In this document: positions 5,806 through 12,448 of the stretch, piece by piece | Position numbering within the stretch: the stretch's first letter is position 1 | How the letters are laid out: each line of letters starts with the position of its first letter | From: CBFHWY01 sp965659675 | Lineage (GTDB): Bacteria > Bacteroidota > Bacteroidia > Flavobacteriales_G > Salibacteraceae | Direction of reading: 5' to 3' | DNA: 12,448 bases | Assembly: GCA_965659675.1 (NCBI GenBank) | Contig: CBFHWY010000077.1 | Location: 1 to 12,448, forward strand | Position numbers and translations under genes: made by a program | The notes under the pieces: model-generated | What the model was told of the DNA's origin: nothing | Database searches by the model: none | The model's input: only the letters and a program-made list of their open reading frames with translations

Positions 5806-8800
5806 TTACTCTACAGTCAATTTCTTGATCACTGTAGCGTCGTTCAATGCTACTCGAACCATGTAAACTCCTTTTGACAGATCACTAAGATCGATTTGCT
5901 CAGTGCTGGTAGCGTTTACAGTACCAAGCTCTTTTGCAAATACCACCTTACCGTTGATATCTGTAACCTCAAGGTTTACATTCTCAGAAGCTTCAAGCTG
6001 AACGTTCACCATTCCGCTAGATGGGTTAGGATATACTTTCACTAGCTTGTTAGCAAGCTCCTCAGAGATTCCAATAGCTGTTGTTCCAACTTCATCCTGC
6101 TCAGAAACTGAACCACAAAGAGTAGTTACTTCAAGGATGACAGTATAATTACCCTGGAACTGATACAGTTTTGTTGGGCTTTCTTGTGTAGAAGAAGTTC
6201 TGTCACCGAAATCCCACATGTACTGGAATCTTGGGTGTGTAGAATCAGGAGTAAATGTAAAGGTCTGTCCGTCTCTCTGCGTAGCAGTGAACTCAGCCAC
6301 TGGAGCAGGAGAGTTATCGATAGTCAATGTATCGTAAGACATACAGCTGTTATCATTTACTTCGATTACAAGAAGATTAGCTTCATCCCATCCAAGAAGA
6401 ACGTTGTTAGAAGTATTTGTACTTCCGTCGTTGAATCCAGTCCAGGAGTAAGTTACTCCAGTTCGTGGATCAACACCAGACTCAAGACTCAAGAACTGAC
6501 CTGGACAAAGGATAGTATCTCTTGTTGAAAGGTTCATTTGAGCACTTTCAGAGATCATTACTTCGATCGTGTCAGAACTTGGACATCCGTATTGGTCAAC
6601 TGCGTCAACGATATACTCGCCTTCGTCATCAACCATGATACTTTGTGATGTTTCTCCATTATTCCAGTTATAGCTTGCGTTCATTAGACTCGCACCAACT
6701 GAGATCATGTCTCCGTCACAGATTAATGTATCGTTTGAGCTTAGCTCAACTACATCTGGATGGTCAACCATTACTGTATCTTCAGCAACACCACAGTTGT
6801 TTCTCAAAGAGAAGCTGTAAGAACCTGGTTGGTTCACCATGATGGTAGAAGAACTGTCTCCAGTACTCCATACAACAGACACACCTGTAAGACCACCTGG
6901 AACTTCAAGTGATACAGTATCACCTGGACAGAATTTCTGATCTGCTCCTAGCGTTACAGTAGCAAGACCAACAAATTCGTCAACCCCAATGTCAGGATTG
7001 TTCGGATCTCTCATATCGCCGTCTTTATCATACATATTAGAGTAGCTCACATCTGCTGCTCCATCAAGAGCCGCGTTACAAACACTCAAGTCTGACAATC
7101 CAGTAGAAGCAGAACCTACTTCAGCGAATGCTGGGTCTACGTTCACTGATCTAGAATCATATCCAGCATTATTTTGCCAATCAGCCATGTTGGTGTAACC
7201 AAAGCCATTGTAGCTGGCAAGAATGAATCCTGTAGCATAGATGTTGTTATTGTTAGAAGAGATCACTGTGGAGTTTCCGTCATAACGCAATGCCTGACCA
7301 GATCCATAACTGATCACATTGTTGTTGTGAACTCTAATAGCTCCTGCATCTCTTAAGTAAAGACCATAAGCATCAAATGATGAGCTTCTAACTACAAATG
7401 AGTTATTTGTGATATCAGTAAATCCAGTTCTGTATAGATACATTCCCCAGATATTACTAGCACTCCATGTTTGACCAATACTAAAGCTGTTATTGTCGAT
7501 CACATTTCGTGTTCCAGCATTTGCTGTGGACTCAAACATATACACTCCATAACGTGGCCATTCATCTGTACCTGGATGGAAAACATTGTCTTTGATCTCC
7601 ATTGGCTCATCTGAGTAATAGCTATAGATACCGTATCCAAAAGTGTAAGTAGAACTAGACATGATATCGTTTCCATTGATCTTAGAACCACTGTTGTAAT
7701 ACAGGTCAAAAGCCATGTAATAAGGATCCCTGATGATGTTATCCTCAAAGATACTATGGTCACCACCTCTGTCAAAGTTCACAGAAGTACCACCACCTTC
7801 AAGTTCACATCCTATGATCTCATTGTGATGAGGGTTTGTTCCCTGAAAACTATTCCATTGGTTATTCACAAGTGCAGCATAGTAGCTGGTAGTTTGTGAG
7901 TTAGGATTACCCTTGATCAGACAATTGCGAACCCTGTTGTATGCCGCATCATCTTCATAAGCAACTACAGTTGAATAAGAAGTTGATGATGTAGGATCTA
8001 CAACCAGATCAAGATCATCAAAAATGTAATAGTCTGCATTGTTTCCAAACCTGATCACATAGTTGTCATTCGTACCTGTATTTGTATGAGTTATTGTTGC
8101 CCTTCCACTCGCATTAGGATTGGTAGTAAAAATAACCGGTGCTTCCCATGACATATTATTCAACCTATTCAGGGTCACTTGCTCATTAAACGGTAATGAG
8201 TCATCCAGATAGATGTAGGTAGTATCACAAACCGCCCCAACACTGTCGAGGAACTGAACTGCGGTTGCGATGTCTGAGAAGTCATCAGTAGTATCTAATC
8301 CAACTGTGTAAGATCCGCTAACACCAGGTGCCATAACAACAAGTACGGTGTCGTCGGAACTATTTGTATCAGGTACTCCATTTGGATTAACGCTCCACAT
8401 TAGCAGTGTATCACCTACTTTAAATCCACCATTCAGTGAATATGTGTATGTGTAGGTATTCGTATCAACTGATGTTGGAGGAATATTCCCAGTCCAATTA
8501 TTTGTGGATAATGGGAATGTATTCACGTTTGGCAGCGTATTCCAATTAAGCGGTTTCACTATACCTCCAATTTCAAGGCTAGTAAGCGGTTTCAAACCTA
8601 GGTTACCTATTCGATACTCAATTTGAGTAGCTCCTGCGCAAAGTGGATTGGTAGGTGAGAGAATCTCATCGAGCCTTGCACTATTGTTCAATGGAATCTC
8701 AATGGTATAGTCCTCTGCGTCGAGATAGTTGACCTGTCCACAAGCCGAGGTTGCCTGGCTAGTACCTGAGGCAATAATACGCATTCTGAACTTTCCTACT

Positions 8801-9192
8801 GCATTACCAGGAACGTTTACAGAATATGTTCGAGTGCATGTACCAGTTCCACAATACCACAGCGCAATTCTTTCATTTGTGGTATTGAATTGGCCGTCCT
8901 GATTCCAGTCAACGTAGATTCCGTTGTACCAACTAGAACGTACGGTGACATTAAAGGAACTACCAGGTGTTGCACTGACAGTATATTGACCTGTGTAGTC
9001 ATATACCTGGCCATATTGACCTCCAGTAGCATTGCTGAAGTTCGTAACACCACCACTGGTGCTTACAGTTTGCAGGTTCGAAATGGAGGACGTCCATCTA
9101 GACGACATTCCACAAGCGCTCACCTGGGCGTAACTCTCCCCAATAAAGAGGAAGAGAGCTGCTGCCGCAAGAACTTTGTATAAATTTCTCAT
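5806..9192 (-). CDS. T9SS-exported modular surface protein: GEVED, CARDB-like, beta-helix, Ig-like x3, PKD
   Basis: A 1128-residue secreted protein; catalytic activity is not recognisable. The Sec signal peptide is at 1-22 (cut near SYA|Q). A GEVED-type domain follows at about 28-167, with VDWNQDGQFN at 94-103 and DAEDYTIEI at its end, then a CARDB-like beta-sandwich at about 175-290. A right-handed parallel beta-helix at about 295-690 has asparagine-rich turns roughly every 22-30 residues (e.g. FEDNIIRDP, IKDNVFHPG, ITNNSFV, VHNNNVI). The cap DKDGD...PDIGVDEF is at 722-740. Three Ig-like modules at about 746-810, 811-880 and 884-960 each have a cysteine near both ends (FCPGD...NNC, ICDGD...YGC, LCPGQ...NSC). 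A PKD domain at about 965-1035 has WDFGD, and a type A sorting domain at 1051-1128 begins KVYPNPSSG and ends VIKKLTVE. It is probably an adhesin or carbohydrate-contacting protein. It lies 29 bases after its paralogue, with no terminator between them. Confidence 0.9.
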   Translation of the reverse strand: MRNLYKVLAAAALFLFIGESYAQVSACGMSSRWTSSISNLQTVSTSGGVTNFSNATGGQYGQVYDYTGQYTVSATPGSSFNVTVRSSWYNGIYVDWNQDGQFNTTNERIALWYCGTGTCTRTYSVNVPGNAVGKFRMRIIASGTSQATSACGQVNYLDAEDYTIEIPLNNSARLDEILSPTNPLCAGATQIEYRIGNLGLKPLTSLEIGGIVKPLNWNTLPNVNTFPLSTNNWTGNIPPTSVDTNTYTYTYSLNGGFKVGDTLLMWSVNPNGVPDTNSSDDTVLVVMAPGVSGSYTVGLDTTDDFSDIATAVQFLDSVGAVCDTTYIYLDDSLPFNEQVTLNRLNNMSWEAPVIFTTNPNASGRATITHTNTGTNDNYVIRFGNNADYYIFDDLDLVVDPTSSTSYSTVVAYEDDAAYNRVRNCLIKGNPNSQTTSYYAALVNNQWNSFQGTNPHHNEIIGCELEGGGTSVNFDRGGDHSIFEDNIIRDPYYMAFDLYYNSGSKINGNDIMSSSTYTFGYGIYSYYSDEPMEIKDNVFHPGTDEWPRYGVYMFESTANAGTRNVIDNNSFSIGQTWSASNIWGMYLYRTGFTDITNNSFVVRSSSFDAYGLYLRDAGAIRVHNNNVISYGSGQALRYDGNSTVISSNNNNIYATGFILASYNGFGYTNMADWQNNAGYDSRSVNVDPAFAEVGSASTGLSDLSVCNAALDGAADVSYSNMYDKDGDMRDPNNPDIGVDEFVGLATVTLGADQKFCPGDTVSLEVPGGLTGVSVVWSTGDSSSTIMVNQPGSYSFSLRNNCGVAEDTVMVDHPDVVELSSNDTLICDGDMISVGASLMNASYNWNNGETSQSIMVDDEGEYIVDAVDQYGCPSSDTIEVMISESAQMNLSTRDTILCPGQFLSLESGVDPRTGVTYSWTGFNDGSTNTSNNVLLGWDEANLLVIEVNDNSCMSYDTLTIDNSPAPVAEFTATQRDGQTFTFTPDSTHPRFQYMWDFGDRTSSTQESPTKLYQFQGNYTVILEVTTLCGSVSEQDEVGTTAIGISEELANKLVKVYPNPSSGMVNVQLEASENVNLEVTDINGKVVFAKELGTVNATSTEQIDLSDLSKGVYMVRVALNDATVIKKLTVE
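5809..6042 (-). other. T9SS type A C-terminal sorting domain of the 1128-aa protein
   Basis: Residues 1051-1128. The typical elements are present: KVYPNPSSG at the start, NLEVTDINGKVVF in the middle, DLSDLSKGVYMVRV, and the short final strand KKLTVE. In this family the domain directs passage through the outer-membrane T9SS translocon and is usually removed, leaving the protein released or attached to anionic LPS. Confidence 0.93.
6970..8679 (-). repeat. CARDB-like / beta-helix / PDIGVDEF module, copy C
   Basis: Residues 172-741 of the 1128-aa protein. The module shares ordered landmarks with the copy at 10350-11975: VGDTLLMWSVNPNGV vs NGDTLVLWVDQPNGV, then G(V/I)xGxxTVG, then LDSVGAVCDT vs LDSVGAICDT, APVIF vs RPVIF, YYIFDDL vs NYIFEDL, ADWQ...VDPAF vs ADWQ...VDPLF, and PDIGVDEF vs PDIGADEF. 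The two are clearly homologous at protein level and diverged at DNA level. Confidence 0.82.
8692..9111 (-). other. GEVED-type domain at the N-terminus of the 1128-aa protein
   Basis: Residues 28-167, directly after the signal peptide. YVDWNQDGQFN (93-103) corresponds to the family's Y(I/V)D(W/Y)NxDGxF segment, and LDAEDYTIEI (157-166) to the name-giving GEVEDY strand, with the first residues changed. Cysteine pairs (114/119, 27/151) may form disulfides. No such domain is visible in the part of the upstream paralogue that is in the window. Confidence 0.75.
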
Positions 9193-9221
9193 AATTCGGA
9201 TTTTTCAGTTGTTATGGGCAA

Positions 9222-12200
9222 TTATTGGATGTTAATTTTTTGAATGCTAGACTTATCGTCTCCAGTCACTCTTACGAAATAAACTCCAGAAGACAAGTTA
9301 TCAAGCTCAACTTCTACTTTGTTTATTCCAGGCGTGACGTTGTTCAATTCATTTGCATAGATCACTTTTCCTTCCATGCTCAACACTTCTAGTTTATAGT
9401 CACTAGCAGATGCCTTCATAGTAACAGTGAAGTTACCACCGTTAGGATTTGGATATACATTGAATTGTCCAACTTCGAGATTTTCAGCGAATCCAGGCAG
9501 TGCACCAATGCTCACGATATCTTCATAAACATCTGTTCCGCAATCGTTCTCAACAAATAGTTGAACTCTGTAACGATTTGGACCTGGATAGATATGTACT
9601 GGGTTAGCTGCAGTTGAGCTATCGCCGTCTCCGAATACCCATAGGTAAGAGTTGGCATCAGTTGACATATCGTTGAATGCTACAGAATAGTATTGGTTGA
9701 AGTAGCTGAACTCAGCATTTGGCTCTTCTACAACATCAACCATGATATCATCTGTACTCTGACATCCGAAGTTGTCAACGTAGCTCACAATGTAGTTACC
9801 GCTTGTTGAAGCAAAGATCACTGGTCCGGTTTGTCCCGTAGGAGACCAGAAGTATGTTCCCTGACCAACATTCGCGTTAATGGTATATGTGTTTCCTGCA
9901 CAGAAAGCAGTGTCAGCTGGCAGAGATACTGCTCTTGATTGTGTAACAGCTACTGTATCAGTAGTAACACAGCCGTAACTATCAGTTACTTCAACCGCAT
10001 AAACACCTCTTGCTGCAACATTCAATGTTGGAGTAGCTGCTCCAGTTGACCATGCATAATTTGCGTTTGGTACTTGTGGATCAAGCACGATGCTAGTATT
10101 GGCACAGATATGAGTATCGTTCTGCAAAGTTGCAGGTGCATTTTCCGTGATCGTGATAGAATCAATTGCCTGACCACAAACGTTCGATGCAAATACTCGG
10201 TATGTACCCGCTGTACTTACTGTGAATGTAGGAGAAGGCTGGAAGTTATTCCAGATCGCGAAAGATCCATCATTCAACAATGCGTTGAATGTGATCTGAT
10301 CTCCTTTACAGATCACAGTGTCTGCTGGTAAAGCAAAGTTTGCAGGTGCAGTGAACTCATCCGCTCCAATATCAGGAGTAGATGTGTTTCTCATTTGACC
10401 TTGGATATCCATAGTAACGTATGTACTGATTCCGGCATCATCCAGGTCTGCAGCACAAACCTTAAGGTCTGTCATTGAGTAGAACAATGGATCCACAGAT
10501 ACTGAACTCATGTCCAGACCGGTAGTTGTTTGCCAGTCAGCAAAGCTTGTAAAGTTTCTGCTATCGAATCTGGCAACTTGTGTACCGTTTGAGTAGTAGT
10601 TATTATAGTCAGAATAAGTTAGAGAATAAGAACTATACACCTCAATAGCGCGACCACCTCCCATATTTGCGAAGTTGTTGTTGCGCAATTCATTGGCACC
10701 ACCACCATTGATGTAAACAGTAGCACTTCCAGTTCCAAAACCTTCCATAGCCACTGTATTGTGGTTGATATCCATGAAACTAGTGTTATTCATCCAGAAT
10801 CCTCTGTATGTATTACCACTGTTGCTGTTTCCAATGTGCATCTGGTTGTTAGCGATCTTGGCGTAAGAAGATGACAATGATGAAACATTGTTCATTCTGA
10901 TACCATAAGCTGGCCAGTCACCTCCATTTTCAAAGATGTTGTAAGAAACTTCCATTTGACCATTACTGTTCTCAATGTAAATTCCTTCACCGCTACCATA
11001 AGAAGAAGAAGAAGTAATATTGTTGTTTTTGATCACATAGTCTTTCACATAATTAAAATGTACTCCTCTGCGATATGGATCATTGATCATGTTATCATAT
11101 ACCATGATGTTGTTGTTTTCATTAGGTGTATTACCTCCTATTGAAACTGCATGTGAACCTCCATCAATTGTGTTATTTCGAATCACGATACCATTCTGAG
11201 AAGTCTGGTCACCTCTGATTGCTGATGCATCAGTACTAGTAGAGTTAGTGGTAGCATTCTCGATCACACAATTTTGAACTGTGATGTTATCGTTATCGTT
11301 GATCATCCAGATTGTCGCTCTACCATTATTAGTGTTGCGGATCGTCAGATCTTCGAAGATGTAATTATCACCTCCGTCGATAGTAACTGTTGCAGGAGCA
11401 CCTGATCTTATATCTACCAGACTAGCATCTCCGTTCATTCCTCTGAAGATAACTGGTCTCATCGATGATGAACCAACTAATGAAGGAAGCGTGATAGACT
11501 CAGCATAACTTCCATCAGCGATCTCAAAGATCACAGTGTCACAAATTGCTCCAACACTATCCAATAGGTGTTGTGCGTCAGACAGTGCACCATAATCGTA
11601 TCCATTTGGATTTCCACCGGTAGTATCACCCACAGTGAAAGTACCCCTGATACCTTCAGTAAGACCTACCATAAGTGTATCATCATTCAAGATAGAGTCT
11701 GTTACACCGTTAGGTTGATCTACCCAAAGTACAAGTGTGTCACCGTTAACAAAGCCCGTAGTGTAGTTACCAGCGTTAAAGCTCGCATCCTGGTTAGGGT
11801 TCAGGTTACCATTATACGTGTAAGTTGTAAGTGGAGTAGATCCACCACCAAGGTGACGAACTTCACCAACTACATTGAATGTATTCAGGTTACCAGTACC
11901 TACGTTCAGGATACTTACATCGTAAAGTCCACCAAGTGCACAAATTGGATTAACGGGGTTGTCAATCGAAATAAGCGATACTGAGTTTCTTGGTACAACG
12001 TATTCGTCCAATCCGATGTCTGGAGTAACAGCATCTCTCTGATCTCCATCGATGTCTTCAGGAACAAATGTCGCCGCTGGCGAACCTGAACCGTCAATCG
12101 TTTTGTCATAGAACATTCTCAGATCATCATTAGCAATGAAGTCTGGTAGATATTCAAGTGAGTTTTGGTCATCATTTGCGTTCACACCTTGAAGTGCAGT

Positions 12201-12448
12201 AAGGTCCGCTAGGTTTTGACTTAAGTAAGCCAATGTAGATCCGCCTGTGTAATAACAGTTGTTATCTCTAGCAGCGGTACTGGTGAACCCATACATTGCA
12301 TAACCAGGTCCCTGATTTACAAACACGTTATTTCTCAAACTATTGTTTGTACCATTCAGCCTCCAATATACCGCTTCAGAAAAGGTATTGCCTAGTAGGA
12401 TATTCACTGCATTATGAGCAAAGATGTTGTTATCATAATTGCTGAATT
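9222..12448 (-). CDS. T9SS-exported multi-module beta-helix surface protein, N-terminus beyond window
   Basis: The reading frame is open to the right edge, giving 1074 visible residues. A GTG at 12405-12407 could be mistaken for a start, but the 13 codons before it (FSNYDNNIFAHNA) continue the beta-helix. Counting from that codon: the end of one beta-helix with cap DIDGDQR...PDIGLDEY (1-136); a CARDB-like segment (145-250); a second beta-helix (about 255-640, with RNNTIDGG, KNNNITSS, RNNNFANMG); cap PDIGADEF (679-686); three Ig-like modules (692-755, 758-823, 827-893) with paired cysteines; a PKD domain (897-966) with VFGDGDSS; and a T9SS type A sorting domain (980-1061) starting NVYPNPNGG and ending SIQKINIQ. 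It should be an exported cell-surface or released protein; no enzyme active site was recognised. It is the upstream member of a probable two-gene unit with the 1128-aa paralogue. The signal peptide and total length cannot be seen. Confidence 0.9.
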   Translation of the reverse strand, partial: FSNYDNNIFAHNAVNILLGNTFSEAVYWRLNGTNNSLRNNVFVNQGPGYAMYGFTSTAARDNNCYYTGGSTLAYLSQNLADLTALQGVNANDDQNSLEYLPDFIANDDLRMFYDKTIDGSGSPAATFVPEDIDGDQRDAVTPDIGLDEYVVPRNSVSLISIDNPVNPICALGGLYDVSILNVGTGNLNTFNVVGEVRHLGGGSTPLTTYTYNGNLNPNQDASFNAGNYTTGFVNGDTLVLWVDQPNGVTDSILNDDTLMVGLTEGIRGTFTVGDTTGGNPNGYDYGALSDAQHLLDSVGAICDTVIFEIADGSYAESITLPSLVGSSSMRPVIFRGMNGDASLVDIRSGAPATVTIDGGDNYIFEDLTIRNTNNGRATIWMINDNDNITVQNCVIENATTNSTSTDASAIRGDQTSQNGIVIRNNTIDGGSHAVSIGGNTPNENNNIMVYDNMINDPYRRGVHFNYVKDYVIKNNNITSSSSYGSGEGIYIENSNGQMEVSYNIFENGGDWPAYGIRMNNVSSLSSSYAKIANNQMHIGNSNSGNTYRGFWMNNTSFMDINHNTVAMEGFGTGSATVYINGGGANELRNNNFANMGGGRAIEVYSSYSLTYSDYNNYYSNGTQVARFDSRNFTSFADWQTTTGLDMSSVSVDPLFYSMTDLKVCAADLDDAGISTYVTMDIQGQMRNTSTPDIGADEFTAPANFALPADTVICKGDQITFNALLNDGSFAIWNNFQPSPTFTVSTAGTYRVFASNVCGQAIDSITITENAPATLQNDTHICANTSIVLDPQVPNANYAWSTGAATPTLNVAARGVYAVEVTDSYGCVTTDTVAVTQSRAVSLPADTAFCAGNTYTINANVGQGTYFWSPTGQTGPVIFASTSGNYIVSYVDNFGCQSTDDIMVDVVEEPNAEFSYFNQYYSVAFNDMSTDANSYLWVFGDGDSSTAANPVHIYPGPNRYRVQLFVENDCGTDVYEDIVSIGALPGFAENLEVGQFNVYPNPNGGNFTVTMKASASDYKLEVLSMEGKVIYANELNNVTPGINKVEVELDNLSSGVYFVRVTGDDKSSIQKINIQ
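9225..9467 (-). other. T9SS type A C-terminal sorting domain of the upstream paralogue
   Basis: Residues 981-1061, counted from the codon at 12407. It contains FNVYPNPNGGNFTV, KLEVLSMEGKVIYANEL, ELDNLSSGVYFVRV and the terminal strand IQKINIQ. The layout is the same as in the downstream protein, but the sequence has diverged considerably, so the duplication is not recent. Confidence 0.93.
10350..11975 (-). repeat. CARDB-like / beta-helix / PDIGADEF module, copy B
   Basis: Residues 145-686 of the upstream paralogue, counted from 12407. This is a complete module with the same order of landmarks as copy C in the neighbouring gene. The pre-cap loop reads DIQGQMR, where the other two copies have D-x-D-G-D, so two acidic positions are lost here. 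Confidence 0.82.
11997..12448 (-). repeat. Beta-helix end and PDIGLDEY cap, copy A (partial)
   Basis: The last turns of a preceding beta-helix (NNSLRNNVFVNQ, RDNNCYYTGG), a linker, PEDIDGDQRD and PDIGLDEY. It is the C-terminal part of a module like copies B and C, and shows that the protein holds at least two modules in tandem. The rest lies beyond the window. Confidence 0.78.

Noticed and set aside
7123..8310. Polysaccharide lyase or pectinase function for the beta-helix proteins
   Set aside because: The fold resembles those enzymes, but I cannot see a catalytic motif. The Asn-rich turns are structural, and beta-helices also occur in adhesins.
9193..9221. Promoter or terminator between the two T9SS genes
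   Set aside because: The 29-base spacer has no inverted repeat and no TAnnTTTG box on the minus strand, so co-transcription is more likely.
11568..11984. Open frame of 138 codons on the plus strand
   Set aside because: It mirrors the CARDB/beta-helix coding frame of the minus strand. The protein is Thr/Ser/Cys/Val-rich with no recognisable fold; similar shadows lie opposite the other T9SS gene.
12405..12407. GTG as the start of the upstream T9SS gene
   Set aside because: The frame continues to the window edge and the preceding residues are typical beta-helix sequence (YDNNIFAHN); no signal peptide follows the GTG. The gene is cut by the window.
6970..12448. CRISPR-like or tandem DNA repeats in the large genes
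   Set aside because: The repetition is at the level of protein modules (Asn-rich beta-helix turns, Ig-like units); the DNA units are diverged and of uneven length.

Overview
The window looks like ordinary chromosomal DNA of a Bacteroidota bacterium, probably a free-living Cytophagia- or Flavobacteriia-like organism; the genus cannot be told from the sequence. Three things point there. Two very large secreted proteins end in type IX secretion (T9SS) type A sorting domains. The intergenic regions carry TAnnTTTG boxes, the -7 element of the Bacteroidota primary sigma factor. Strong Shine-Dalgarno sequences are missing in front of most genes. No tRNA, rRNA, CRISPR array, insertion sequence or phage gene was seen.

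Left part (1-5705), housekeeping. On the minus strand a PTPS-family pterin enzyme (232-645) is coupled through a TAATG stop/start overlap to fabD (malonyl-CoA:ACP transacylase), which runs off the left edge. hldD (ADP-glycero-manno-heptose epimerase, LPS core precursor) is transcribed divergently at 724-1692. It converges tail to tail, sharing the stop palindrome CTAG, with a two-gene minus-strand unit: a membrane-anchored M23 peptidase followed by a small MerR-type regulator, again joined by TAATG. Divergent from the peptidase is alaS (3102-5705). From memory, alaS / M23 peptidase / merR neighbourhoods recur in Bacteroidota. The two divergent spacers (646-723 and 2996-3101) each hold a back-to-back pair of TAnnTTTG boxes with almost the same geometry.

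A perfect 13-bp hairpin with flanking A/T tracts (5758-5786) separates alaS from the right part and can serve as a terminator in both directions.

Right part (5806-12448), accessory surface proteins. Two giant minus-strand genes lie 29 bp apart and are clearly paralogous. Each has a CARDB-like segment, a right-handed parallel beta-helix ending in a PDIGxDE[FY] cap, three cysteine-bracketed Ig-like modules, one PKD domain and a T9SS C-terminal sorting domain. The downstream gene (1128 aa) is complete and starts with a signal peptide and a GEVED domain. The upstream gene is open at the right edge and contains at least two copies of the CARDB/beta-helix/cap module. They are probably co-transcribed and exported through the T9SS as adhesin-like or carbohydrate-contacting cell-surface or secreted proteins; no catalytic site was recognised. 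This modular pair is the least ordinary part of the window.
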